In this document: positions 19,314 through 30,567 of the stretch, one piece after another
Layout: the number at the start of each line of letters is the position of its first letter
Position numbering within the stretch: position 1 is the stretch's first letter
Source: Bailinhaonella thermotolerans
Lineage (GTDB): Bacteria; Actinomycetota; Actinomycetes; Streptosporangiales; Streptosporangiaceae
NCBI RefSeq assembly: GCF_003594875.1
Contig: NZ_QZEY01000015.1
Coordinates: 126,001 to 190,000, forward strand
Direction of reading: 5' to 3'
Length of the DNA: 64,000 bases
The notes under the pieces: model-generated
The model's database searches: none
What the model saw: only the letters and a program-made list of their open reading frames with translations
What the model was told of the DNA's origin: nothing
Made by a program: the position numbers and the translations under genes

Positions 19314-19550
19314 TCCCGGCCCGGCCTGCTATCGTCTGCCCCGCGAGGAGCGAGCGGGATCCATGCCCGAAAACGTGGCCCCGCCCTTTGGGCTGGGCTC
19401 ACCCCGATACGCAGACATTGTGCGGTCGGTGGGCTCCGTACGACGTCCCGTCTGGCTGGCTCGCGATCGCTTCCTACCCTGCCGCCACCCTGGGCTGAAT
19501 TGCGAGCAATCGCCCAGATCCCCGTTGACCGACACTGGAGGGAACGCCGC
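19314..19550 (+). other. Intergenic stretch atpI-atpB
   Basis: 237 bp. CCCGTTGACC at 19521-19530 could hold a -35, but I see no matching -10. GGAGGG precedes the atpB start. No gene or hairpin is recognised. Confidence 0.4.
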
Positions 19551-20661
<1,111 letters not shown>

Positions 20662-20694
20662 CGTTCGCTTTCTGACTGACGGAAGGCTGCAACC

Positions 20695-21252
20695 ATGATC
20701 ACAGCAGCTTCGCTGCTCGCCGCTCCCAAGGAGGAGACCTTCAATCCTCTCCTCCCGGATCTCGGTGAGCTGATCTTCGGCGGTGTCGCGTTCATCGTCG
20801 TTCTCCTCGTCGTCGGCAAGCTCCTCACCCCGCGTATCCAGAAGACGCTCGAGGACCGCGCGGACGCCATCGAGGGTGGCCTCAAGCGGGCCGAGGACGC
20901 CCAGGCCGAGGCGCAGCGCACGCTCGCGCAGTACCGCGAGCAGCTCGCCGAGGCGCGTCACGAGGCCGCGCGGCTCCGTGAGGAGGCGCGCGAGCAGGGC
21001 GCCCAGATCAAGGCCGAGCTCCGCGAGGAGGCGCAGGCCGAGGCCCGCCGCCTCATCGAGGCCGCGCACGCCCAGATCGAGGCCGACCGCCAGCAGGCGA
21101 TGAGCCAGCTCCGCGGGGAGATCGGCCGCCTCTCCACCGACCTCGCGAGCCGGATCGTCGGCGAGTCCCTCGAGGACGAGGCGCGCCAGCGCCGCATCGT
21201 CGACCGGTTCCTTGACGAGCTGGAGAGCAGCAACACGCAGGCGGTCCGCTGA
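20695..21252 (+). CDS. atpF: F1Fo ATP synthase subunit b
   Basis: Peripheral stalk subunit that links the membrane sector to F1. The 185 residues have one N-terminal membrane helix (LIFGGVAFIVVLLVVGKLL) and then a long charged helix, rich in Ala, Glu and Arg with right-handed coiled-coil character. ATG 20695 with GGAAGG upstream. Its TGA shares a base with the atpH ATG. Confidence 0.95.
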   Translation: MITAASLLAAPKEETFNPLLPDLGELIFGGVAFIVVLLVVGKLLTPRIQKTLEDRADAIEGGLKRAEDAQAEAQRTLAQYREQLAEARHEAARLREEAREQGAQIKAELREEAQAEARRLIEAAHAQIEADRQQAMSQLRGEIGRLSTDLASRIVGESLEDEARQRRIVDRFLDELESSNTQAVR

Positions 21253-22052
21253 TGATGCGGGGCGCCAGCCGCACGGCCTACGACGAGGTCGCGGCACAGT
21301 TCGACGAGGTGGCCGCCTCGGTCGAGCCGGGCGAGCTGTTCGAGGTCGTGGCCCTGCTCGACCGTGAGCACGGGCTGCGCCGTACGGTCTCCGACCCGGC
21401 TCGCCCGGCGGAGCAGAAGACGCAGATCGTGCGGGTCCTGCTCGAGGGCAAGGTGTCCGCGGCGACGCTCCGCGTCGTCGAGGCCGCCGTGGCCGTCAGG
21501 TGGGGCCGCAGCGGGGACCTGGGCGACACGCTCGAGCGCCTCGCGGTCTACGCGGCCGCCGACCGGGCGGACGCCGCCGGGCAGCTCGACGACCTGGAGG
21601 ACGAGCTCTTCCGGTTCGGCCGCCTCATCGAGAGCAACCCGGAGCTGCGCAGCACGCTCGGCAACCCGGCGCTGCCGGCCGAGGGCAAGCGGGCCCTGCT
21701 GGCCCAGCTTCTCTCGGGCAAGGCCACGCCCGCCACGATCGCCCTGGTCAGCGAGGCGGCGACGCGCGCGCGGGGACGTAGCCTGGACAAGGGACTGGAC
21801 CAGTTCGGCCAGTGGGTCGCGCAGCGCAAGCAGCGCCTGGTCGCCGTGGTGCGCAGCGCCGTGGCGCTGACCGAGGAGCAGAAGGCGCGCATCGGCGCCT
21901 GGCTCCGGGGCACCTACGGCCGTGAGGTCCACCTCAACATCGAAGTGGACCCGCAGGTCCTCGGTGGTTTCTCCGTCCGCGTGGGCGACGAGATCATCGA
22001 CACGACCATCGCGGGCCGCATGGAAGAAGTCCGCCGACGCCTCGCCGGCTAG
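21252..22052 (+). CDS. atpH: F1Fo ATP synthase subunit delta
   Basis: Caps the F1 head and connects it to subunit b. The 266-residue length is typical for actinobacteria and longer than the roughly 180 residues of the E. coli protein. The C-terminal motif VDPQVLGGFSVRVGDEIIDTTI is diagnostic. The start overlaps the atpF stop by one base (TGATG), giving coupled translation. Confidence 0.95.
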   Translation: MMRGASRTAYDEVAAQFDEVAASVEPGELFEVVALLDREHGLRRTVSDPARPAEQKTQIVRVLLEGKVSAATLRVVEAAVAVRWGRSGDLGDTLERLAVYAAADRADAAGQLDDLEDELFRFGRLIESNPELRSTLGNPALPAEGKRALLAQLLSGKATPATIALVSEAATRARGRSLDKGLDQFGQWVAQRKQRLVAVVRSAVALTEEQKARIGAWLRGTYGREVHLNIEVDPQVLGGFSVRVGDEIIDTTIAGRMEEVRRRLAG

Positions 22053-22103
22053 TACGCACGGGCCGGTCGGGAAAGTAATCAAGGAGACGGAGAGAAGACG
22101 AAG

Positions 22104-23753
22104 ATGGCGGAGCTGACGATCCGGCCGGACGAGATCCGGGACGCGCTTGAGCGCTTCGTCCAGGCGTACGAGCCGGAAGGCGCCGCGCGCGAGGAGATCG
22201 GGACCGTCGTCGACTGTGGCGACGGCATCGCCCATGTCTCCGGCCTTCCCTCGGCGATGGCGAACGAGCTGCTGGAGTTCGAGGACGGCACGCGCGGCAT
22301 GGCGCTGAACCTCGACACCCGGGAGATCGGTGTCGTTATCCTGGGCGACTTCAGCAAGATCGAGGAGGGCCAGACGGTCCGCCGCACGGGCGAGGTCCTG
22401 TCCGTGCCGGTCGGCGACGGCTTCCTCGGTCGCGTGATCGACCCCCTCGGCGAGCCCCTGGACGGCAAGGGCCCGATCGAGACCACCGAGCGCCGCGCGC
22501 TCGAGCTGCAGGCCCCCTCGGTCGTGCAGCGCCAGTCCGTGCGCGAGCCGCTCCAGACCGGCCTCAAGGCGATCGACGCGATGACGCCGATCGGCCGTGG
22601 CCAGCGCCAGCTCATCATCGGCGACCGCGGCACCGGCAAGACGGCCATCGCCGTGGACACCATCCTCAACCAGCGCGAGAACTGGCTGTCCGGCGACCCG
22701 AAGAAGCAGGTCCGCTGCATCTACGTCGCCGTCGGCCAGAAGGGCTCGACGATCGCGCAGGTGCGGGCCCGCCTCGAGGAGGCGGGCGCGATGGAGTACA
22801 CCACCATCGTGGCCGCGCCGGCGTCCGACCCCGCCGGTTACAAGTACATCGCCCCCTACACCGGCTCGGCCATCGGCCAGCACTGGATGTACCAGGGCAA
22901 GCACGTCCTCATCGTCTTCGACGACCTGTCGAAGCAGGCCGACGCCTACCGCGCCGTCTCGCTGCTGCTGCGCCGCCCGCCGGGCCGCGAGGCGTTCCCC
23001 GGTGACGTCTTCTACCTCCACTCCCGCCTGCTGGAGCGCTGCGCCAAGCTCTCCGACGACATGGGCGCGGGCTCGATGACCGGCCTGCCGATCATCGAGA
23101 CCAAGGGCAACGACGTCTCGGCGTTCATCCCGACCAACGTCATCTCCATCACCGACGGCCAGTGCTTCCTGGAGACCGACCTCTTCAACCAGGGCGTGCG
23201 GCCGGCCATCAACGTCGGTATCTCCGTCTCCCGAGTCGGCGGTTCGGCGCAGATCAAGGCCATGCGCAAGGTCGCCGGTAACCTGAAGCTCTCCCTGTCG
23301 CAGTACCGCGACCTGGAGGCCTTCGCCTCGTTCGCCTCCGACCTGGACGCGGCCTCCCGCGCCCAGCTCGAGCGCGGCGCCCGCCTGATCGAGCTCCTCA
23401 AGCAGCCGCAGTACAGCCCGTTCCCGGCCGAGAAGCAGGTCATCTCGGTGTGGGCCGGCACCACCGGCGAGCTGGACGAGGTCCCGATCGAGGACGTCCG
23501 CCGCTTCGAGGCCGAGTTCCTGGACTACGTCTCCCGGGACCACAAGGGCATCCTGGACGGCATCCGCGAGACCGGCGAGCTCCCGGACGACGCGATCACC
23601 TCCCTCAAGGACGCGATCACGGAGTTCAAGAAGGGCTTCCAGACGTCCGCGGGCGAGCTGCTGGTCCAGGACGAGCCGGTCGAGGCGCTCGACAAGAGCG
23701 AGGTCGGCCAGGAGAAGATCGTCCGCAACGTCCCCAAGGCCGAGAAGAAGTAG
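22104..23753 (+). CDS. atpA: F1Fo ATP synthase subunit alpha
   Basis: Regulatory nucleotide-binding subunit of the F1 hexamer. The 549 residues show the beta-barrel start, Walker [14 protein letters not shown] near residue 175, the [11 protein letters not shown] segment and the signature [17 protein letters not shown]. The C-terminal extension of about 35 residues beyond the E. coli length is usual in actinobacteria, where it is known to limit ATP hydrolysis in mycobacteria. ATG with AAGGAGACGGAG upstream. Confidence 0.97.
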   Translation: MAELTIRPDEIRDALERFVQAYEPEGAAREEIGTVVDCGDGIAHVSGLPSAMANELLEFEDGTRGMALNLDTREIGVVILGDFSKIEEGQTVRRTGEVLSVPVGDGFLGRVIDPLGEPLDGKGPIETTERRALELQAPSVVQRQSVREPLQTGLKAIDAMTPIGRGQRQLIIGDRGTGKTAIAVDTILNQRENWLSGDPKKQVRCIYVAVGQKGSTIAQVRARLEEAGAMEYTTIVAAPASDPAGYKYIAPYTGSAIGQHWMYQGKHVLIVFDDLSKQADAYRAVSLLLRRPPGREAFPGDVFYLHSRLLERCAKLSDDMGAGSMTGLPIIETKGNDVSAFIPTNVISITDGQCFLETDLFNQGVRPAINVGISVSRVGGSAQIKAMRKVAGNLKLSLSQYRDLEAFASFASDLDAASRAQLERGARLIELLKQPQYSPFPAEKQVISVWAGTTGELDEVPIEDVRRFEAEFLDYVSRDHKGILDGIRETGELPDDAITSLKDAITEFKKGFQTSAGELLVQDEPVEALDKSEVGQEKIVRNVPKAEKK

Positions 23754-23756
23754 CGC

Positions 23757-24665
23757 ATGGGAGCCCAGCTAAGGCTGCTGCGGCGGCGGGTCTCGGCGGT
23801 CAAGTCGATCGCCAAGGTCACGCGCGCCCAGGAGCTCATCGCCTCCTCCCGCATCATGAAGGCGCAGCAGCGGGTCGCCGCCGCCGTGCCGTACGAGCGG
23901 GAGATCACGCGAGCGGTGACCGCCGTGCTGAGCAACAGCGCGTCGGTCGACCACCCGCTGACAGCGACCGTGGAGAACCCGACCCGTGCCGCGGTGCTGG
24001 TCGTCACCTCCGACCGGGGCTTCTGCGGCGGCTTCAACGCCGCCGTGCTCCGGGAGACCGAGGCGCTCGCGGGCCTGCTGCGCGGCGAGGGCATCGAGCC
24101 GACCCCCTTCGTCACCGGCCGTAAGGGCCTGGCGTGGCACCGGTTCCGGGGCCGCGAGATGGGCGGCGAGTGGGACGGCTTCTCGGACAACCCCGCCTAC
24201 GCGGACGCCAAGCGCATCGCGGAGACGCTGATCGAGGCGTTCCGCAAGCCGGCGGACGAGGGCGGCGTGGACGAGATCCACATCGTCTACACCCAGTTCA
24301 TCTCGATGCTGACGCAGAAGGTCCAGGTCACCCGGGTCCTTCCGCTGCAGGTCGAGGAGGCCGAGGTGGAGTCGAGCGAGGTGCCTCCGTACTACGAGTT
24401 CGAGCCCTCGGCCGAGGCCGTGCTGAACGAGCTGCTGCCGCGCTACGTCGAGTCCCGCATCTACAACGCGCTGCTGCAGTCGGCCGCCTCGGAGCTGGCC
24501 GCCCGCCGCCGCGCGATGAAGTCCGCGACCGACAACGCCAACGAGATGATCGACGTCCTGACCCGGGAGATGAACCAGGCCCGGCAGGCGGAGATCACCC
24601 AGGAAATCAGTGAGATCGTCGGCGGCGCCAACGCGCTCGCGGACGCCTCCGCGGGGAAAGAGTGA
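23757..24665 (+). CDS. atpG: F1Fo ATP synthase subunit gamma
   Basis: Central rotating shaft of F1. The 302-residue protein has the N-terminal helix RLLRRRVSAVKSIAKVTRA, the TSDRGFCGGFN signature near residue 82 and the C-terminal helix RRRAMKSATDNANEMI. It starts 3 nt after the atpA stop. An insertion around residues 195-215 (EEAEVESSEVPP) falls where actinobacterial gamma has a characteristic loop. Confidence 0.96.
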   Translation: MGAQLRLLRRRVSAVKSIAKVTRAQELIASSRIMKAQQRVAAAVPYEREITRAVTAVLSNSASVDHPLTATVENPTRAAVLVVTSDRGFCGGFNAAVLRETEALAGLLRGEGIEPTPFVTGRKGLAWHRFRGREMGGEWDGFSDNPAYADAKRIAETLIEAFRKPADEGGVDEIHIVYTQFISMLTQKVQVTRVLPLQVEEAEVESSEVPPYYEFEPSAEAVLNELLPRYVESRIYNALLQSAASELAARRRAMKSATDNANEMIDVLTREMNQARQAEITQEISEIVGGANALADASAGKE

Positions 24666-24675
24666 GATTCCATAA

Positions 24676-26103
<1,428 letters not shown>

Positions 26104-26122
26104 CCTGATCCACTGAGGCAGC

Positions 26123-26154
26123 CGGTACGGCTCGCGCCCGCGTGAGCCGTACCG
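26123..26154. repeat. GTACGG-family hairpin between atpD and atpC
   Basis: Perfect 11-bp arms CGGTACGGCTC and GAGCCGTACCG with a 10-nt loop, inside the operon and 20 nt after the atpD stop. No T run follows. It may be a partial terminator or an mRNA-end stabiliser that sets atpD to atpC stoichiometry. Confidence 0.75.
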
Positions 26155-26179
26155 CTACCCAAGGGAAGGAACGAGAGAA

Positions 26180-26581
26180 GTGGCAAAGCTGCGAGTCGGC
26201 GTCGTCTCGCCCGAGCGCGAGGTGTGGACCGGCGAGGCCGACATGGTGGTCGCCAAGACCATCGACGGTGAGATCGGCATCATGCCGAACGCCGCGCCCG
26301 TGCTCGGCGTGCTCGTCGAGGGCGGCGTGCTCCGGCTGAAGGGCACCGACCGCGGTGACTTCGCCGCCGCGGTGCACGGGGGCTTCCTGGCGTGCTCCGG
26401 CGACGAGGTCTCGATCCTGGCCGAGCGCGCCGAGCTCGGCGAGGAGGTCGACGTGCAGCGTGCGCGCGACGCCCTCCAGCGGGCCGAGGAGTCCCAGGCG
26501 TCCGGCGAGTCGGGCGAGGAGTACGTCGCCCGCGCCGCGCGCGCCAGGGCCCGTCTCCGCGCCGCCGGCGAAGACGTCTGA
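26180..26581 (+). CDS. atpC: F1Fo ATP synthase subunit epsilon
   Basis: Small F1 subunit that regulates catalysis and completes the rotor. 133 residues: a beta-sandwich domain (LRVGVVSPEREVWTGEADMVVAK, GEIGIMPNAAPVLGVL) and a helical tail (EEVDVQRARDALQRAEE) ending in an Arg/Ala-rich helix. GTG 26180 with AAGGGAAGGA upstream. It is the last gene of the operon and is followed by a perfect terminator. Confidence 0.95.
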   Translation: MAKLRVGVVSPEREVWTGEADMVVAKTIDGEIGIMPNAAPVLGVLVEGGVLRLKGTDRGDFAAAVHGGFLACSGDEVSILAERAELGEEVDVQRARDALQRAEESQASGESGEEYVARAARARARLRAAGEDV

Positions 26582-26599
26582 TCACCCGAGCGTCGACGA

Positions 26600-26637
26600 G
26601 AAGGGCGCGGCTCTCCCTGCGGAGAGCCGCGCCCTTC
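26600..26637 (+). terminator. atp operon terminator
   Basis: Perfect 17-bp inverted repeat (26600-26616 with 26621-26637; core GGGCGCGGCTCTCC) with a 4-nt CTGC loop, followed by CCGTTTCC, 18 nt after the atpC stop. It may also act for the convergent adenosyltransferase gene. Confidence 0.9.
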
Positions 26638-26667
26638 CCGTTTCCCGCCCCTGCCGCTCCCGGCGGG

Positions 26668-27264
26668 TCAGGCGCGGGAGCCGCCCGGCCTCCAGAGGAC
26701 CTCGTTGCCGTCGGCGGCGACGCGGCAGAGGATGAAGAGCAGGTCCGAGAGCCGGTTGAGGTACTTCGCCGTCAGCGGGTTCATGGTGTCGCCGTGGGCC
26801 TCCAGGGCGGCCCAGGCGGTGCGCTCGGCGCGGCGGACCACCGTGCGGGCGACGTGCAGCAGGGCCGCGCCCGGGGTGCCGCCGGGCAGGACGAAGCTGC
26901 GCAGCGGCGTGAGGCGCTGGTTGAAGACGTCGCACTGCTCCTCCAGCCAGGAGATGTACGACTCGTCCACGCGCAGCGGCGGGAACTCGGGGTTCTCGAC
27001 GACGGGGGCGCACAGGTCGGCGCCGACGTCGAACAGTTCGTTCTGGACCCGCCCCAGGACCTCGACGACGTCCTCCGGCAGCCCGCCCATCGTGATCGCG
27101 ACGCCGATGGCGCTGTTGGCCTCGTCGGTGTCGGCGTAGGCGGCCAGGCGCGGGTCGGTCTTGCGGGTCCGGCTCATGTCGCCGAGCGCGGTGGTGCCGT
27201 CGTCGCCGGTCTTGGTGTAGATGTGGGAGAGGACGACCGGTTTGTCCTTGTCGGCTCGAGTCAT
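26668..27264 (-). CDS. Cob(I)yrinic acid a,c-diamide / cob(I)alamin adenosyltransferase, PduO type
   Basis: Transfers adenosyl from ATP to reduced cobalamin, producing the adenosylcobalamin that both mutases in this window need. PduO features in 198 residues are the ATP loop IYTKTGDDGTTALGD near residue 15, DTDEANSAIG near 48, PGGTPGAALLHVARTVVRRAERT near 125 and the C-terminal NPLTAKYLNRLSDLLFILCR. ATG 27264 gives the usual short N-terminus. It is convergent with the atp operon, as in other actinobacteria. Confidence 0.94.
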   Translation of the reverse strand: MTRADKDKPVVLSHIYTKTGDDGTTALGDMSRTRKTDPRLAAYADTDEANSAIGVAITMGGLPEDVVEVLGRVQNELFDVGADLCAPVVENPEFPPLRVDESYISWLEEQCDVFNQRLTPLRSFVLPGGTPGAALLHVARTVVRRAERTAWAALEAHGDTMNPLTAKYLNRLSDLLFILCRVAADGNEVLWRPGGSRA

Positions 27265-27818
27265 CTGACCAGCGTAACGGGACGCCGGATTCCCTTCCGA
27301 ATCACCATATGGCATCGTGTGAACACGAGAGGTCATCTCGGAAGGCCACCTGACAGCCGGGGGAGGCCCGCGTGGCGAAGGTCACGAGGTCTCGCGCGAT
27401 CAAGCGCGTCCGCCGCCCCGCTTCCAGGTAAGTGCCGCCGGTCGTGAAGGTCCCGCTCCGCCGCGCGCAGCGCCGGTGGGCGGTGCCCGTCGCCCGGCGG
27501 CATGGGCACGCCCGGCGGGTCATCGGGGGTCCGCCGCGCCGCCATAGTGAAACGGGTCCCGGCCCATCACCCGGGACCCGTCCCCCCGAGCGGCCGGACC
27601 CGCCCGCCTTCCCGGTGATCGCGCGCTTCCCGGCGACCGCGTGTCCTCGGGGTGTTCGCGCCCCTTCCCGGCGCTCGGGTGCCACCCTCGCCCTCTGCCG
27701 CACGCGATCGCCCCGGCGCCCGCGCGGGGCCGCCCGCGTGGCCGTACGGCGGACGCGGGCCGTACGGCCGGGCGGAGGCGGCCCGGTGGCCGTACGGGGA
27801 GAGGGGCCCGGCGGGTAC
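27265..27818. other. Intergenic region between adenosyltransferase and mutase genes
   Basis: About 550 bp of very GC-rich sequence with no gene I can support. Between 27735 and 27805 the word CCGTACGG occurs three times (GGCCGTACGGCGG, GGCCGTACGGCC, GGCCGTACGGGG). Short direct repeats with the core CTTCCCGGYGAYCGCG occur near 27610-27645. murA, which in mycobacteria lies next to this adenosyltransferase gene, is not present. Confidence 0.4.
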
Positions 27819-27847
27819 TTACGCGGGAAGTTACCCGCGAGTAGAAT
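27819..27847 (+). promoter_or_regulatory. Promoter of the ethylmalonyl-CoA mutase gene with operator in the spacer
   Basis: TAGAAT at 27842-27847 is a strong actinobacterial -10, and TTACGC at 27819-27824 stands 17 bp upstream. The spacer is filled by the inverted repeat CGCGGG-AAGTTA-CCCGCG (27822-27839). Transcription would start about 12 nt before the ATG, leaving room only for GGGAGG. A bound protein there would block RNA polymerase; the regulator is unknown. Confidence 0.6.
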
Positions 27848-27865
27848 TCGCGTCGGGAGGCGCGG

Positions 27866-29785
27866 ATGGGATCCAGGCCCTGGCTCATGCGGACCTACGC
27901 GGGACACTCCTCGGCTCGCGCGTCCAACGCGCTCTATCGCGCGAACCTGGACAAGGGGCAGACGGGGCTCTCGGTGGCCTTCGACCTGCCCACGCAGACG
28001 GGGTACGACCCGGATCACGAGCTCGCGGCGGGTGAGGTGGGACGGGTCGGCGTGCCGGTGGCGCACCTGGGGGACATGCGCGAGCTGTTCGACGGCATCC
28101 CGCTCGACCGGATGAACACCTCGATGACGATCAACGCGCCCGCGCTGTGGATGCTGGCGCTCTACCTGGTGGCGGCCGAGGAACGGGGGATCGACCCGCG
28201 GGCGCTGGCCGGGACCACGCAGAACGACATCATCAAGGAATACCTCTCACGGGGCACGCACGTGTTCCCGCCGGAGCCCTCGCTGCGGCTGACCGCCGAC
28301 CTCGTGGCGTACGCCGTGGAACGCCTGCCCGCCTGGAACCCGATCAACGTCTGCTCGTACCACCTGCAGGAGGCCGGGGCCACGCCCGTGCAGGAGATCG
28401 CGTTCACGCTCAGCGCCGCCACCGCCGTCCTCGACGCCGTGGCGGCGCGGGTCCCGGCCGAGCGGATGCCGTCCGTCGTCGGCCGCATGTCGTTCTTCGT
28501 GAACGCGGGCGTGCGGTTCGTCGAGGAGATGTGCAAGATGCGGGCGTTCACCCGGTTGTGGGATGAACTGACCCGCGAGCGGTACGGCGTGGCCGACGCG
28601 CGGCTGCGCCGGTTCAGGTACGGCGTGCAGGTGAACTCACTCGGCCTGACCGAGGCGCAGCCGGAGAACAACGTGCAGCGGATCACGCTGGAGATGCTGG
28701 GCGTGACGTTGTCCGCGCACGCCCGCGCCCGCGCGATCCAGCTCCCTGCCTGGAACGAGGCGCTGGGGCTGCCGCGCCCGTGGGACCAGCAGTGGTCGCT
28801 GCGCGTCCAGCAGGTCCTCGCCTACGAGACCGACCTGCTGGAGTACGGCGACCTGTTCGACGGCTCCCACGTGGTCGAGGCCAAGGTCGCGGAGCTGTGC
28901 GCGGCGGCGCGGGCGGAGATGGCGCGGGTCGGCGCGCTGGGCGGCCCGGTGGCCGCCGTGGAGTACATGAAGGGCGAGCTGGTCGCCGCCCACGCCGAGC
29001 GCCGCCGCCGCGTCGAGTCGGGGGAGCAGGTCGTCGTCGGCGTCAACGCGTTCACCACCACCGAGCCGTCGCCGCTGGCCGCCGCCGGGGCCGTCCACGC
29101 GCCGGACCCGTCCGCCGAGGCACGGGCCGTCGCGGCCGTACGCCGGTGGCGGGCGCGGCGCGACGCGGGAGCCGTGGCGGCGGCGCTGGCGCGGCTGCGC
29201 GCGGAGGCGGGCGACCCTGAGGTCAACCTCATGCCGGCCACGCTGGAGTGCGCCCGCGCGGGCGTGACGACGGGGGAGTGGGCCGGGACGCTGCGCGAGG
29301 TCTTCGGGGAGTACCGCGCGCCCACGGGCCTGGCCCGGGTGGCCCCGGCGGACTCGTCCGTGCGCGGCCTCGTGCGGGCCAAGGCGGCCGAGCGCGGCGG
29401 CCGGTTGCGCCTGCTGATCGCCAAGCCCGGCCTCGACGGCCACTCCAACGGGGCCGAGCAGATCGCGGTCGCGGCGCGGGACGCCGGGTTCGAGGTCGTC
29501 TACGCGGGCATCCGGCTCACGCCCGCCCAGATCGTCGCCGCGGCCGTCGCCGAGGACGTGGACTGCGTGGGCGTCTCGATCCTGTCCGGTTCGCACCGCG
29601 AGCTCGTCCCCCGCGTCGTCGAGGGGCTGCGCGAGGCCGGGGCCGGGGACGTCCCGGTCGTGGTCGGCGGCATCATCCCGCCAGGGGACGCCGCCGAGCT
29701 TCTCGCCGGGGGCGTCGCGGCCGTCTTCACCCCGAAGGACTACGACGTGTCCCGCATCCTCCGCGAGATCGTGGAACTGCTCTGA
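27866..29785 (+). CDS. Ethylmalonyl-CoA mutase (MeaA/Ecm type)
   Basis: Adenosylcobalamin enzyme that converts (2R)-ethylmalonyl-CoA to (2S)-methylsuccinyl-CoA in the ethylmalonyl-CoA pathway. The 639-residue chain has an N-terminal TIM barrel (RPWLMRTYAGHSSARASN, FDLPTQTGYDPDH, SYHLQEAGATPVQEIAF) and a C-terminal B12 domain with GLDGHSNGAEQIA near residue 522, the His being the lower cobalt ligand. Tyr11 and Arg129 match the residues that hold the substrate carboxylate in methylmalonyl-CoA mutase. The MRTYAGHS start and single-chain length match Streptomyces MeaA rather than MutB. No ccr gene is adjacent. ATG with GGGAGG 5 nt upstream. Confidence 0.87.
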   Translation: MGSRPWLMRTYAGHSSARASNALYRANLDKGQTGLSVAFDLPTQTGYDPDHELAAGEVGRVGVPVAHLGDMRELFDGIPLDRMNTSMTINAPALWMLALYLVAAEERGIDPRALAGTTQNDIIKEYLSRGTHVFPPEPSLRLTADLVAYAVERLPAWNPINVCSYHLQEAGATPVQEIAFTLSAATAVLDAVAARVPAERMPSVVGRMSFFVNAGVRFVEEMCKMRAFTRLWDELTRERYGVADARLRRFRYGVQVNSLGLTEAQPENNVQRITLEMLGVTLSAHARARAIQLPAWNEALGLPRPWDQQWSLRVQQVLAYETDLLEYGDLFDGSHVVEAKVAELCAAARAEMARVGALGGPVAAVEYMKGELVAAHAERRRRVESGEQVVVGVNAFTTTEPSPLAAAGAVHAPDPSAEARAVAAVRRWRARRDAGAVAAALARLRAEAGDPEVNLMPATLECARAGVTTGEWAGTLREVFGEYRAPTGLARVAPADSSVRGLVRAKAAERGGRLRLLIAKPGLDGHSNGAEQIAVAARDAGFEVVYAGIRLTPAQIVAAAVAEDVDCVGVSILSGSHRELVPRVVEGLREAGAGDVPVVVGGIIPPGDAAELLAGGVAAVFTPKDYDVSRILREIVELL

Positions 29786-29889
29786 GCCGCGCGCGCAGGG
29801 GATTGATCTGATCGTTCCCTGAATGAGTCTTGTCCGTTTCGTCGGATTCCTACTCTCGTCCCACCCCGAGCAAGGAGTCCGTCAAGGTC

Positions 29890-30468
29890 ATGACCACCCC
29901 CGTTCCCCCTGGCCCGCCGTACGGCGGCCCTCTCCAAGCCCAGGGTGGTCACCCTTGGGCCCCGCCTCCCGGGCCCCGGCTCCGGTCGCTGCGCGGGATC
30001 TCCCTGGCCGCCTCGCTCGCGCTGCTGGGCGTGATGATCGCGATGGTCGGCTGGCTGTTCGGGGCGCGGGCGAACGCCGAGGCGCTGGGCGGCGCCCAGC
30101 GGCGCTCCAGGCCGTGGCTCGTCCTCGGCTGGATCGTGCCCGTCGTCTGGTTCTGGTTCCCCTACCAGGTCGTCGCCGACCTGTGGACGGCCGAGGAGAC
30201 CGGCCGCCCCCGGCCCGGGCTGGGTCTCGTCCGGGTCTGGTGGGCCTCCTACCTCGTCTGGTTCGCCGCGACGGTCTGGGGCGGCTACGCCTCGTTCGCG
30301 GGCGTCGAGGACGAGTTCGAGCAGATCTTCGCCGGCTTCGGCGGCCTCATCTGGTTCACCGTGCCGGGCCTGGTCACCGGCGCGCTGCTGATCCCGATCG
30401 TGCTCGGCCTGGCCAGGCGGCACCGCCTGCGCCTCAACCCCGCCGCCCCGGCGCCGGTGGCCGGCTGA
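29890..30468 (+). CDS. DUF4328 membrane protein
   Basis: Function unknown. The 192-residue protein has a Pro-rich cytoplasmic N-terminus (about 40 residues, PPGPPYGGP) and four membrane helices. It carries the pattern SRPWLVLGWIVPVVWFWFPYQVVADLWTA that marks DUF4328 proteins of actinobacteria. ATG 29890 is chosen because upstream codons do not look coding and AGGAG lies 13 nt before it. It is a single gene ending at a convergent hairpin. Confidence 0.82.
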   Translation: MTTPVPPGPPYGGPLQAQGGHPWAPPPGPRLRSLRGISLAASLALLGVMIAMVGWLFGARANAEALGGAQRRSRPWLVLGWIVPVVWFWFPYQVVADLWTAEETGRPRPGLGLVRVWWASYLVWFAATVWGGYASFAGVEDEFEQIFAGFGGLIWFTVPGLVTGALLIPIVLGLARRHRLRLNPAAPAPVAG

Positions 30469-30482
30469 CGCGCCGGCTCGTC

Positions 30483-30532
30483 CCGTACGGCTCCCGCGCG
30501 CCCTCCCGAGGTGGCGGGCGGGAGCCGTACGG
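30483..30532. terminator. Bidirectional GTACGG-family hairpin, 15-bp arms
   Basis: CCGTACGGCTCCCGC (30483-30497) pairs perfectly with 30518-30532 across a 20-nt loop that has its own partial stem. It lies between the convergent ends of the DUF4328 and TetR genes, so a terminator role for both strands is likely. Confidence 0.75.
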
Positions 30533-30567
30533 CATGAGCCCGGCGCGGGCCGCGCGGCGCGGGCCGG

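Noticed and set aside
20958-23543. An 861-codon open frame antisense to atpF, atpH and atpA
   Set aside because: Composition is the mirror of the atp genes and no motif or start signal supports it.
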